Shown: positions 38,013 through 45,789 of the stretch, in pieces
How the letters are laid out: each line of letters begins with the position of its first letter
How positions within the stretch are numbered: position 1 is the stretch's first letter
Source of the DNA: Microbulbifer guangxiensis
GTDB lineage: Bacteria > Pseudomonadota > Gammaproteobacteria > Pseudomonadales > Cellvibrionaceae
NCBI RefSeq assembly: GCF_021729075.1
Contig: NZ_JAJSAQ010000001.1
Location: forward strand, 319,997-383,996
Direction of reading: 5' to 3'
DNA: 64,000 bases
The notes under the pieces: generated by a model
Seen by the model: only the letters and a program-made list of their open reading frames with translations
What the model was told of the DNA's origin: nothing
Database searches by the model: none
Program-made: the position numbers and the translations under genes

Positions 38013-40478
38013 ATGATGACGCGGATTGAAACAGCACTGCGTCGCTGGCGCCGCAAGTTCAGCCGCAGTGAGTGGATGGCAAAGCTGCTCAAGCTGCCGA
38101 CCAGTGACAGCCATCCCAACGACTATGGGCTGGTCATCATCCAGGTAGATGGCCTCGCCTATCCACAACTGGAAAAGGCATTGGCAAAGCGGAGGATGCC
38201 ATTTCTGCGGCGATTGATTCGCAAGGAACACTATTCGCTGCATCATCTCTTTCCCGGCGTGCCCTCTACCACCCCTGCTGTTCAGGCCGAACTTTTCTAC
38301 GGTGTCCGCGCCGTTGTGCCTGCGTTCGGTTTCATGATGCGTGACACCAATCAGCTGGTGCGGATGTATGAGCCTGCTGCCGCCGCGAGGGTCGAAGAGA
38401 AACTGGAAGCCTCCGGTGAACGCCCCCTGCTGCGGGACGGAAGTTGCTATCTGAGCCTGTTTCGGGCGGGGACCAGTGACGGCGAGGCCCACTTCTGCCC
38501 GGCTTCCCGCGGATGGGGGCCAGCACTGCGCGAGGCCAGCCCATGGACGGTACTGCTGCTGTTGCTCAGCAACTTGTGGGGCCTGGTGCGCACCGGGGCC
38601 CTTCTGGTGGTCGAGACATTCCTCGCGCTGATCGATTCCATTCGCGGCATGATCGGCGGACAGGACGTCTGGCGCGAACTGATGTTTGTCCCCACGCGGG
38701 TGGCGGTGACCATCCTGATGCGGGAGCTCTGCACGTTTGGTGTAAAAATCGATATCGCCCGCGGCCTTCCCATCATCTACGTCAATCTCCTGGGTTATGA
38801 CGAACAGTCCCACCGCCGTGGTCCCAGCTCCGCCTTTGCCCACTGGACCCTCAAGGGTATCGATGATGCCATTGCCCGAATCTGGCGGGCTGCCCACCGC
38901 TCCGAGCGTCGTCAGTATGATGTGTGGGTTATGTCCGACCACGGACAGGAACACGCCGAACCCTACGAGAGCCGCCACGGCCGGGGCATTGGTGAGGCCC
39001 TGACTGAGGCGCTGGCTGAGCTTCACAAGGATACCGATGACTACCGCAGCACCGGCAGGCACGGTCACCAGCTGCAACGCGCACGGCTGTTTGGCAGCGA
39101 ATGGATCGAGAAACTCATCCCCGATGTGGATAGCGGTGAAACGGAGGGGAAATCCCCCCTGGCACTGGCGGCCCTGGGCCCCATGGCCATGCTCTACAAC
39201 CTGCCCGTCGAACCGGCCCAACGCGCCAGGGTGGCACAGCTGATCGTCGAAAAAGCCTCCGTGCCTCTGGTCCTTTACCAGGATGGAGATGGTGCTGACG
39301 CCCCGGTCCGCGGCTGGCATCGCAGCGGTCCTGTGGAGCTGCCGCGGGACGGCCACTGGCTGATGGGTGATGCGCACCCCTTCCCGGATGAAACCGCCGC
39401 AGACCTGGAAAAGCTCTGTCGGCACCCGGATGCCGGGGATTTTCTCATGTCCGGCTGGTGCGCTGGCGAGGAGCCGATGACGTTCGCGGTGGAGAACGGC
39501 AGCCATGGCGGGCCCGGCCCGAACGAGACCCATGGTTTCTGCCTGCTGCCGGCTGACATCCGCGCCCCCCGCAAGGGCCACTGGCGGGCCGAGGACCTCC
39601 GCCAGACCGCCCAGGCGTTCCTCGAGCGGGCCCAGCCCCCGTCTCCCATCCCCCGCCCGGTGGCGGACCGGACCATCCGCGTCATGACTTACAACGTGCA
39701 CAGCTGCCGGGGCGTAGACGGTCGCTACGCGCCAGAGCGGATTGCCCGGGTCATCGCACGTTACCAGCCGGACGTGGTTGCCCTGCAGGAGCTGGACGTC
39801 AGCCGGCCGCGCAGCGGCAGTGTCGATCAGGCCCAGCAGATCGCGCATTTCCTCGAAATGGAATTCCATTTCCACCCGGCCATCCACCTGGAGGAGGAGC
39901 GCTACGGAGATGCCATCCTCTCCCGCCTGCCCATGCATCTGGTAAAACGGGACATCCTGCCGGGGCCGCCAGAGGGCTCCGGCAACCGGTTCCTGCCAAC
40001 AGTGGATGAACCCCGAGGTGCGCTGTGGGTCGAGATCGAGCTGAACGGCGCAAAAGTCCAGCTCCTCAACACCCATCTCGGACTGCAGAAGGCTGAGCGA
40101 CTGGCGCAGGTAGAGGCATTACTCGGCCCTGAGTGGCTGGGCCACCCGGACTGCCGCGGTGCAAAGATTCTGGTCGGCGACTTCAATGCCCTGCCCAACT
40201 CTGCAGAACACAGACTACTGTGCACCCAACTACGCGATGCCCAGCTCCACTCACCCCGCTACAAGCCCCAGGGCACCTACTTCAGCCGCATGCCCAAGGC
40301 ACGGATTGACTATGTGTTCGTGGACCGCCACCTGCGGGTCAAGAAGATCCAGGTGCCGAGCACCGAACTGACCCGGCTGGCGTCTGATCACCTGCCGCTC
40401 ATCACCGATATCGAGCTGCCCACGCGGCAAAAACCACAGAAAAATCAGGGAGAAAGCAAGGAAAGCCCTGCTCCATAG
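38013..40478 (+). CDS. Fusion of alkaline-phosphatase-superfamily phosphodiesterase and EEP (endonuclease/exonuclease/phosphatase) domain
   Basis: An 821-residue two-domain protein. Residues about 38-520 are an alkaline-phosphatase-fold hydrolase: metal ligand D46 (QVDG), nucleophile T86 or T87 (PSTTP), D263 and H267 (YDEQSH), D309-H310 (SDHGQ) and H498 (GSHGG). Within it, residues about 177-215 are very hydrophobic and may form a membrane hairpin. Residues 555-805 are an EEP domain with N561 (TYNVHS), E593 (LQELD), D723-N725 (GDFN) and D792-H793 (SDHLP). Both active sites look intact. EEP relatives include sphingomyelinases and inositol phosphatases. Together they suggest hydrolysis of a phospholipid or phosphodiester; the substrate is unknown. 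ATG at 38013 is 2 nt after the glycosyltransferase stop. Confidence 0.85.
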   Translation: MMTRIETALRRWRRKFSRSEWMAKLLKLPTSDSHPNDYGLVIIQVDGLAYPQLEKALAKRRMPFLRRLIRKEHYSLHHLFPGVPSTTPAVQAELFYGVRAVVPAFGFMMRDTNQLVRMYEPAAAARVEEKLEASGERPLLRDGSCYLSLFRAGTSDGEAHFCPASRGWGPALREASPWTVLLLLLSNLWGLVRTGALLVVETFLALIDSIRGMIGGQDVWRELMFVPTRVAVTILMRELCTFGVKIDIARGLPIIYVNLLGYDEQSHRRGPSSAFAHWTLKGIDDAIARIWRAAHRSERRQYDVWVMSDHGQEHAEPYESRHGRGIGEALTEALAELHKDTDDYRSTGRHGHQLQRARLFGSEWIEKLIPDVDSGETEGKSPLALAALGPMAMLYNLPVEPAQRARVAQLIVEKASVPLVLYQDGDGADAPVRGWHRSGPVELPRDGHWLMGDAHPFPDETAADLEKLCRHPDAGDFLMSGWCAGEEPMTFAVENGSHGGPGPNETHGFCLLPADIRAPRKGHWRAEDLRQTAQAFLERAQPPSPIPRPVADRTIRVMTYNVHSCRGVDGRYAPERIARVIARYQPDVVALQELDVSRPRSGSVDQAQQIAHFLEMEFHFHPAIHLEEERYGDAILSRLPMHLVKRDILPGPPEGSGNRFLPTVDEPRGALWVEIELNGAKVQLLNTHLGLQKAERLAQVEALLGPEWLGHPDCRGAKILVGDFNALPNSAEHRLLCTQLRDAQLHSPRYKPQGTYFSRMPKARIDYVFVDRHLRVKKIQVPSTELTRLASDHLPLITDIELPTRQKPQKNQGESKESPAP

Positions 40479-40572
40479 CCTTTTCGGTCGGGAGAACCTT
40501 CCGCTGACTTGATGGTCCAACCAACCAGCTATATGATTCGTCTCAATCGTTAAATAGCAGGAGTCGCTAACA

Positions 40573-41253
40573 ATGCAGCCGCAAGTTTATACCCAGACCC
40601 GTGCACTGGATCGCTCGGAATCGGCGAAGGTACTGCGCAACACCTACGCCCTGTTGGCCATGACAGTGCTGTTCAGTGCTTTCACCGCCGGCATCGCCAT
40701 GGCTGTGGGCATGGGCCGCGGCATGGGCATCATCTGCTCCATCGCCGCCATCGCGCTGGTATGGTTCGTTCTGCCGCGCACCGCAAACTCCGCTGCTGGC
40801 GTCGGTGTGGTCTTCGCCTTTACCGGCCTCCTCGGCGCCTCCATTGGCCCGCTGCTCAACCACTACCTGGGTATGGCCAGCGGCGGCCAGGTCGTGATGC
40901 AGGCCCTCGGCACCACTGCCCTGATCTTCTTCGCCCTGTCCGCCTATGTGCTGACCACGCGCAAGGACTTCAGCTTCATGGGCGGCTTCCTGTTCGTCGG
41001 CCTGATCGCCGTACTGGTGTGCGCCATCGGCATGATGATCGCCGGTTTCTTTGGCGTTTACATGCCCATCGCCCAGGTGGCCCTGAGTGGCGTCATCGCC
41101 CTGCTGTTCTCCGGTTTCATCCTGTATGACACCAGCCGTATCGTGAACGGCGGCGAGACGAACTACCTGATGGCAACCACTTCCCTGTACCTGAACATCC
41201 TGAACCTGTTCACCTCCCTGCTGCACATCTTCGGTTTTGCTTCCGATGACTGA
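40573..41253 (+). CDS. yccA: Bax inhibitor-1/YccA family inner-membrane protein
   Basis: A 226-residue protein with seven hydrophobic segments. LRNTYALLAMTVLFSAFTAG is the N-terminal BI-1 signature, and the C-terminal end LYLNILNLFTSLLHIFGF is the other family block. YccA interacts with FtsH and protects SecY. AGGAG precedes the ATG at 40573. It lies just upstream of tusDCBE, as in pseudomonads. Confidence 0.93.
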   Translation: MQPQVYTQTRALDRSESAKVLRNTYALLAMTVLFSAFTAGIAMAVGMGRGMGIICSIAAIALVWFVLPRTANSAAGVGVVFAFTGLLGASIGPLLNHYLGMASGGQVVMQALGTTALIFFALSAYVLTTRKDFSFMGGFLFVGLIAVLVCAIGMMIAGFFGVYMPIAQVALSGVIALLFSGFILYDTSRIVNGGETNYLMATTSLYLNILNLFTSLLHIFGFASDD

Positions 41254-41279
41254 TTGCCCGCAGTGACCTGAACCCTCAA

Positions 41280-41298
41280 TGCCCCGCACTGCGGGGCA
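41280..41298 (+). terminator. Hairpin after yccA, possible terminator
   Basis: TGCCCCGC, loop ACT, GCGGGGCA, followed by TTTTAGTTT. It would separate yccA from the tus operon, at least in part. Confidence 0.65.
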
Positions 41299-41317
41299 TT
41301 TTAGTTTGCAGGCCCCG

Positions 41318-41716
41318 ATGATCTTTTCCCTCGTCGTGTATTCAGCACCCCACGCCGGCGAATCTGCTGCCACTGCGGTGCGCTTCGCCCGCGCCCTGGT
41401 GGATCAGGGACACCGGCTCTACCGGGTGTTCTTCTATGGCGACGGGGTACACAGTGGCAGCGCGCTGGCAGCCCCGCCGCAGGACGAGCAGGACCTCCTT
41501 GGCCAGTGGCAGGCACTGTACAGGGAGCACGGCGTGGACCTGGTGGTCTGCATTGCCGCCGCCCAACGGCGGGGTGTGCTGAGCCAGAGTGAGGCGCAGC
41601 GGCTGGAGCGCCCGGCAGCCAATCTGGCCGAGGGCTTTGAGCTGGGCGGACTGGGCCAACTGGCAGACGCCACTGCGCACTCTGACCGGATCGTCACTTT
41701 CGGGGGCAGCGCATGA
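41318..41716 (+). CDS. tusD: Sulfurtransferase complex subunit TusD
   Basis: A 132-residue DsrE-fold protein beginning MIFSLVVYSAPHAGESAATA. The catalytic cysteine is in HGVDLVVCIAAAQRRGVL. TusD takes persulfide sulfur from TusA within the TusBCD complex, for 2-thiouridine in the tRNA wobble position. The ATG at 41318 is chosen over an upstream ATG in the hairpin. It overlaps tusC by 4 nt (ATGA). Confidence 0.92.
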   Translation: MIFSLVVYSAPHAGESAATAVRFARALVDQGHRLYRVFFYGDGVHSGSALAAPPQDEQDLLGQWQALYREHGVDLVVCIAAAQRRGVLSQSEAQRLERPAANLAEGFELGGLGQLADATAHSDRIVTFGGSA

Positions 41717-42075
41717 GCCAGATCACTCTCGCCATTTGCCGCCACGCTCCCTACGGGAACGCTTTGGCACGCGAGGGCCTGGAGGCCGTTCTCGCTGCGG
41801 CCGCAATGGACCAGACACCCGATGTCCTGTTTACCGGCGACGGTATCTTCCAGCTGTTACCTGACCAGGCAGCAGGGGAAATCGATCAGAAAAGCCTGCA
41901 CCGCAATCTGCAGGCATTGCCCATGTTCGGGGTCGAACAGATTTATGTCTGCCAGCGCAGCCTCGAGGAACGCGCGGTATCCAGCAACCGTCTAGCCATT
42001 GCGGGTATCAACCTCGTTTTGGTCCAGGACACCGGCGGCCTGATCTCCCGCTACCAGCACGTTCTGAGCTTCTGA
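41713..42075 (+). CDS. tusC: Sulfurtransferase complex subunit TusC
   Basis: A 120-residue DsrF-like protein: ITLAICRHAPYGNALAREGLEAVLAAAA is the family start, and PMFGVEQIYVCQRSLEERA follows. It is a structural subunit of the TusBCD hexamer. It overlaps tusD and lies 2 nt before tusB. Confidence 0.92.
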   Translation: MSQITLAICRHAPYGNALAREGLEAVLAAAAMDQTPDVLFTGDGIFQLLPDQAAGEIDQKSLHRNLQALPMFGVEQIYVCQRSLEERAVSSNRLAIAGINLVLVQDTGGLISRYQHVLSF

Positions 42076-42077
42076 GA

Positions 42078-42356
42078 ATGACACTGCATATCGTCAACCA
42101 GTCGCCCTACCGCACCAGTGCTCTGCGGGATTGTCTCGATGCCATGGCCGATGGCGATGCCCTGCTGTTGATTGAGGACGGGGTCTACGCAGCCGGCGCC
42201 CCCACTGGCATCGCACCAATTCCCGCCGGCACCTACTGCCTGCAGGCAGATGCCGTAGCCCGCGGCATCACACCTGCGAAATCCATCACCCTGATCGACG
42301 ATGAGCGCTGGATAGCGCTCTGTGTCGAGCACACACCCATCGTCAGCTGGTTTTAG
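42078..42356 (+). CDS. tusB: Sulfurtransferase complex subunit TusB
   Basis: A 92-residue DsrH-like protein: TLHIVNQSPYRTSALRDCL and LLLIEDGVYAA are characteristic, and it ends with the conserved VSWF. It completes the TusBCD complex. The next gene starts 2 nt after its stop. Confidence 0.92.
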   Translation: MTLHIVNQSPYRTSALRDCLDAMADGDALLLIEDGVYAAGAPTGIAPIPAGTYCLQADAVARGITPAKSITLIDDERWIALCVEHTPIVSWF

Positions 42357-42358
42357 GG

Positions 42359-42697
42359 ATGAGTCAGTCAGTCACCATCGAGGGCCGGGAGATCCCACTG
42401 GACAAGGAGGGTTATCTCCGCCATTTGCAGGACTGGAGCCCGGCGGTAGCCGAGTACATGGCCGCCTCCGAGGGCATCGACCTGACCGAGGCCCACTGGG
42501 AAGTACTGAACCTGTTGCAGGACTTCTATCGGCAATTCGAACTGTCACCCGCCATGCGGCCGCTGGTGAAGTACGTCGGCCAGCAGCTTGGCCCCGACAA
42601 GGGTCGCAGTATCTACCTGATGCAACTGTTTCCCCCGAGTCCCGCCAGGGTGGCCAGCAAGATTGCGGGCCTGCCCAAGCCTACCAACTGCCTTTAA
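42359..42697 (+). CDS. tusE: Sulfur carrier TusE (DsrC family)
   Basis: A 112-residue DsrC-like protein. LDKEGYLRHLQDWSPAVAEYMA and HWEVLNLLQDFYRQFELSPAMR are the conserved core, and the C-terminal arm ends PKPTNCL with the penultimate cysteine that accepts sulfur from TusBCD and hands it to MnmA. A single C-terminal cysteine indicates TusE rather than the two-cysteine DsrC of sulfur oxidisers. Confidence 0.95.
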   Translation: MSQSVTIEGREIPLDKEGYLRHLQDWSPAVAEYMAASEGIDLTEAHWEVLNLLQDFYRQFELSPAMRPLVKYVGQQLGPDKGRSIYLMQLFPPSPARVASKIAGLPKPTNCL

Positions 42698-42706
42698 CGG
42701 CGTCGC

Positions 42707-43114
42707 TCATGCCACGTGCATGACCACGCGACGCCTGCCGGCGTGGTGGCGGTGTTCCCACAGGTAAAGGCCCTGCCAGGTCCCGAGGAGCATGCGCCCA
42801 TTCTGTACCGGAATCGATAGACTGGTGGCGGTCAGTGCGGCCTTGATATGGGCCGGCATATCGTCCGGACCTTCCATGGTGTGGGTATAGAAGGGATCGT
42901 TTTCGGGTACCAGGCGGTTGAGCCAGTTCTCCAGGTCATGCCGCGCCGATGGATCGGCATTTTCCTGCACCAGCAGGCTGGCGGAGGTATGCTGGATGAA
43001 AAGCGTGCAGAGCCCCTCGCTGACCCCCTGAGTAGCCAGCCATCCGGCCGCTTCCTCGGTGAATTCGTGCAGGCCCTGCCCGCGCACTAGTATTTCGATT
43101 TGCCCGACCGGCAT
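42707..43114 (-). CDS. yjbQ: YjbQ family protein (UPF0047)
   Basis: A 135-residue protein of the YjbQ family. LCTLFIQHTSASLLVQENADPSARHDLENWL and MPAHIKAALTATSLSIPV with LLGTWQGLYLWEHR are signature blocks holding three conserved histidine/aspartate sites. Relatives show weak thiamine-phosphate synthase activity, but the real function is unclear. It converges on tusE with a 9-nt gap. Confidence 0.93.
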   Translation of the reverse strand: MPVGQIEILVRGQGLHEFTEEAAGWLATQGVSEGLCTLFIQHTSASLLVQENADPSARHDLENWLNRLVPENDPFYTHTMEGPDDMPAHIKAALTATSLSIPVQNGRMLLGTWQGLYLWEHRHHAGRRRVVMHVA

Positions 43115-43230
43115 CGCTTCCTCCTGCGCGCCCGCTCGACCAAGGCTGAGCGGCTCGCAACTGCGTTATACGGGAACGGCGCGGGTCGCTATAATCCGCG
43201 CCCGCCCGCTAACCGAGACTGGACGCTTGT

Positions 43231-44319
43231 ATGGCCCTGCACCAAGTAAACACCGACGACTACCGCGCACAGCTCGCCGAAAAGGCAGAGCGACTACGTG
43301 AGGCCTACGAACCTTATACGGATCTCGAGCCGGAGGTGTTTCCCTCACCACCAATCCACTATCGCCTGCGTGCCGAGTTCAAGATATGGCACGAACAGGG
43401 TCGCGCCCACTATGCCATGTATCGCCAGGGTGAATACAAAAAACCCTTTATCATCGATGAGTTTACTGTCGGCTCAGAGCTGATCAACCAGCTGATGCCG
43501 CAGGTGCTGGCGGCTGTCAACGAGAGCGGAACGCTGAAAAAGCGACTGTTTTCTGCAGAATTCCTCACCACCCTCAGCGGAGACGCACTGATCACGCTGA
43601 TTTACCATAAAAAACTCGATGATCAGTGGCAGGCGGAGACACGGGCTCTACAGGAGAAACTCGGCTTCCCGATACTCGGGCGCTCTCGGAAACAGAAAGT
43701 GGTGCTGGAACGGGATTATGTGACCGAGCAGCTGGAGATCGACGGCAGTACCTACCAGTACAAGCAGGTAGAGGGCAGTTTCACCCAGCCTAACGGCGAG
43801 ATCTGCCGGGCCATGATCGGTTGGGCCCGCGACGTGTGCCGGAACTCACAGGGTGACCTGTTGGAGCTCTACTGCGGCAATGGCAATTTCACCATTCCGC
43901 TCGCGGGACTATTCCGCAAGGTACTCGCCACGGAGATTTCCAAGGTTTCTGTGGCTTCGGCGCAGGAGAATATCCGCGCAAACCACATCGACAACCTGGA
44001 GATCGTGCGGCTGTCGAGCGAGGAATTCACCCAGGCCATCGACAAAGTTCGGCCGTTCCGCCGCCTCAGGGATGTGGACCTGGATAGTTATGAGTTTTCC
44101 ACCGTACTGGTGGACCCGCCCCGGGCGGGCCTGGATCCGGACACCTGCGCCATGGTCGCCCGTTTCCCGCGGATTCTCTACATCTCCTGCAATCCGGAAA
44201 CCCAGCTGGAAAACCTGGCCGAGCTCAGTAAGACGCATCGGATTGAACGCTTTGCGCTGTTTGACCAGTTCCCCTATACGGAACATACCGAATCGGGGCT
44301 GCTGCTGGTCAGAAAATAG
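43231..44319 (+). CDS. trmA: tRNA (uracil-5-)-methyltransferase
   Basis: A 362-residue SAM-dependent methyltransferase that makes T54 in tRNA. Near the N-terminus is IHYRLRAEFKIWHE. The SAM-binding loop is LLELYCGNGNFTIPLA, then LVDPPRAGLDPDT, and the catalytic cysteine is in ILYISCNPETQ. The C-terminus FDQFPYTEHTESGLLL contains the general-base glutamate. No iron-sulfur cluster cysteines are present, which separates it from RlmD/RlmC. Single gene, ATG at 43231. Confidence 0.95.
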   Translation: MALHQVNTDDYRAQLAEKAERLREAYEPYTDLEPEVFPSPPIHYRLRAEFKIWHEQGRAHYAMYRQGEYKKPFIIDEFTVGSELINQLMPQVLAAVNESGTLKKRLFSAEFLTTLSGDALITLIYHKKLDDQWQAETRALQEKLGFPILGRSRKQKVVLERDYVTEQLEIDGSTYQYKQVEGSFTQPNGEICRAMIGWARDVCRNSQGDLLELYCGNGNFTIPLAGLFRKVLATEISKVSVASAQENIRANHIDNLEIVRLSSEEFTQAIDKVRPFRRLRDVDLDSYEFSTVLVDPPRAGLDPDTCAMVARFPRILYISCNPETQLENLAELSKTHRIERFALFDQFPYTEHTESGLLLVRK

Positions 44320-44335
44320 CGCGGACTCTTTCGCT

Positions 44336-44353
44336 GCAGGCCGCCCGGCCTGC
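44336..44353. other. Hairpin between convergent trmA and DUF2489 genes
   Basis: GCAGGCC, loop GCCC, GGCCTGC. No T-run follows on either side, so it may end transcription only weakly. Confidence 0.35.
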
Positions 44354-44376
44354 CTCGTGACCCCAGCAGGTTTCGT

Positions 44377-44841
44377 CTAGAAACTGCGGCCCAGAATGCG
44401 GCGCGCGGCGTCCAGGGCGAAATCCCGATACTCCCGCTCGAGGTTCGCCATTTCCTTCTCAAACTGAAACTGCTCCTTACGTGAAAGGGCCTTCCAGTCT
44501 TTCAGAATTGGAATGTGACTGGCCTTGTCGGCCACGGTGTAGAACACCACAAACTCCTCCCGCACACTGTCCCCAACCTGCAGCGCATCCAGCAGCACCC
44601 GGAGTCGGATGGACGCCTCTGTCAGGCCGACGCCCTCGTCCAGCAGGGTGCGGGCGATAATCTGGATACTGTCGTTGACCCGCTGCCGCTGGGCTTCGGC
44701 CGCCTGCTCCAGCTCTGCCAGCTGCCGTGCCTGCTCCCGCTGTTGCACCTGCAATTTACGCAGGTAAAAGCCTGCGACGATGGCGAGAGTAAAAATCACC
44801 AACCCAGCCAGCACCAGCAACCAAAGGGGGAATTGCGACAT
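44377..44841 (-). CDS. DUF2489 domain protein
   Basis: A 154-residue protein with one N-terminal membrane helix (about residues 6-26, LWLLVLAGLVIFTLAIVAGF), then a coiled-coil-like segment (QQREQARQLAELEQAAEAQ) and the DUF2489 domain (RVNDSIQIIARTLLDEGVGLTEASIRL). It is probably anchored in the inner membrane. Function is unknown. It lies 12 nt downstream of an AEC transporter gene and about 950 nt from rmuC on the same strand. Confidence 0.82.
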   Translation of the reverse strand: MSQFPLWLLVLAGLVIFTLAIVAGFYLRKLQVQQREQARQLAELEQAAEAQRQRVNDSIQIIARTLLDEGVGLTEASIRLRVLLDALQVGDSVREEFVVFYTVADKASHIPILKDWKALSRKEQFQFEKEMANLEREYRDFALDAARRILGRSF

Positions 44842-44853
44842 AGCAGAACCTAC

Positions 44854-45783
44854 TTAAAAAAAAGACTTCAACAAGGCCAGACCAATACTGGCAGTGACAA
44901 CGGACAGTAAGGTGCTCAGGGCCACGATATTCGCAGCCAGCTGGCTGTTACCTCCCATGGCGCGCGCCATGATAAACGAAACCGTGGCCGTGGGCGCAGC
45001 GGCCATGAGGAAGAGTACCCCCATGGACTGGGAGGGCAAGCCGAAAAGCCAACCGAACACCAGTAATACAAGTGGCACCATGACCAGCTTGAAGACGGAC
45101 GCACCGACGGCAGCAAGGGAACTGCGCCGCAGGAGACTGAAATCCAGGCTGGCACCAATACAGAGGAGTGCCAGCGGCAAAGTGATCGAGGCGAGATATT
45201 CTCCCGTCTGCAGCAACATCACCGGGAAGCGCAACTCAAATTGCCTGGCGAGCAACGCCAGGACGATGGCAATGATCAGCGGGTTCTGGGCAATGTCCCT
45301 CAGCAGCCGACGCCAACTGAAACGGGAGTGCTGGCTGTATACGGCAAACAGGGAGACGGCAGCAAGGTTGTACAGCATGGTCACCACAGCCATGAGCAAT
45401 GCAGCCTGGGCCAGACCATTGCTGCCGTAGGCCTTTGCCGCCCAGGCCAGACCGATGATGCCCAAATTCCCGCGGAACGCACCCTGGATGAATGCACTAC
45501 GGTCACCGTACTCCAGCGGTCGAGCCGACAGCCAGGCCAGGGGCATGGAGACCAGGGTTCCCAGAGCTGCGGCCAACAGCAGCGGCCCCTCTTCTGCGAG
45601 GGCCGACTCTGCCGAGAAAATATTGATGAACAGCAGCACCGGCAGCGTAATCAGGAAAACCAGCCGCGAGGCGTCGTCGACGAAGGAGTCACTGAGCAGC
45701 CGGGCGCGACCCAGCCCGTATCCGATTAGCAGGGTCAGGAAGATCGGGCCGGTAACGGAGAGCGCAAAGGCAAATGTCTCCAC
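44854..45783 (-). CDS. AEC-family (auxin efflux carrier-like) transporter
   Basis: A 309-residue membrane protein with about ten helices in two repeats of five, the AEC/BASS-like layout. FRGNLGIIGLAWAAKAYG is the conserved crossover-type motif in the middle, and LLCIGASLDFSLL follows. Bacterial members transport organic acids such as malate or malonate. The substrate here is unknown. The start is a GTG 6 nt after rmuC. Confidence 0.87.
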   Translation of the reverse strand: METFAFALSVTGPIFLTLLIGYGLGRARLLSDSFVDDASRLVFLITLPVLLFINIFSAESALAEEGPLLLAAALGTLVSMPLAWLSARPLEYGDRSAFIQGAFRGNLGIIGLAWAAKAYGSNGLAQAALLMAVVTMLYNLAAVSLFAVYSQHSRFSWRRLLRDIAQNPLIIAIVLALLARQFELRFPVMLLQTGEYLASITLPLALLCIGASLDFSLLRRSSLAAVGASVFKLVMVPLVLLVFGWLFGLPSQSMGVLFLMAAAPTATVSFIMARAMGGNSQLAANIVALSTLLSVVTASIGLALLKSFF

Positions 45784-45789
45784 TGGATT

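Noticed and set aside
37896-40076. Open frame of about 726 codons on the minus strand
   Set aside because: It is antisense to the AP-EEP fusion, which carries two full sets of catalytic motifs. The reverse frame has no recognisable domain and is explained by GC-rich codon bias.
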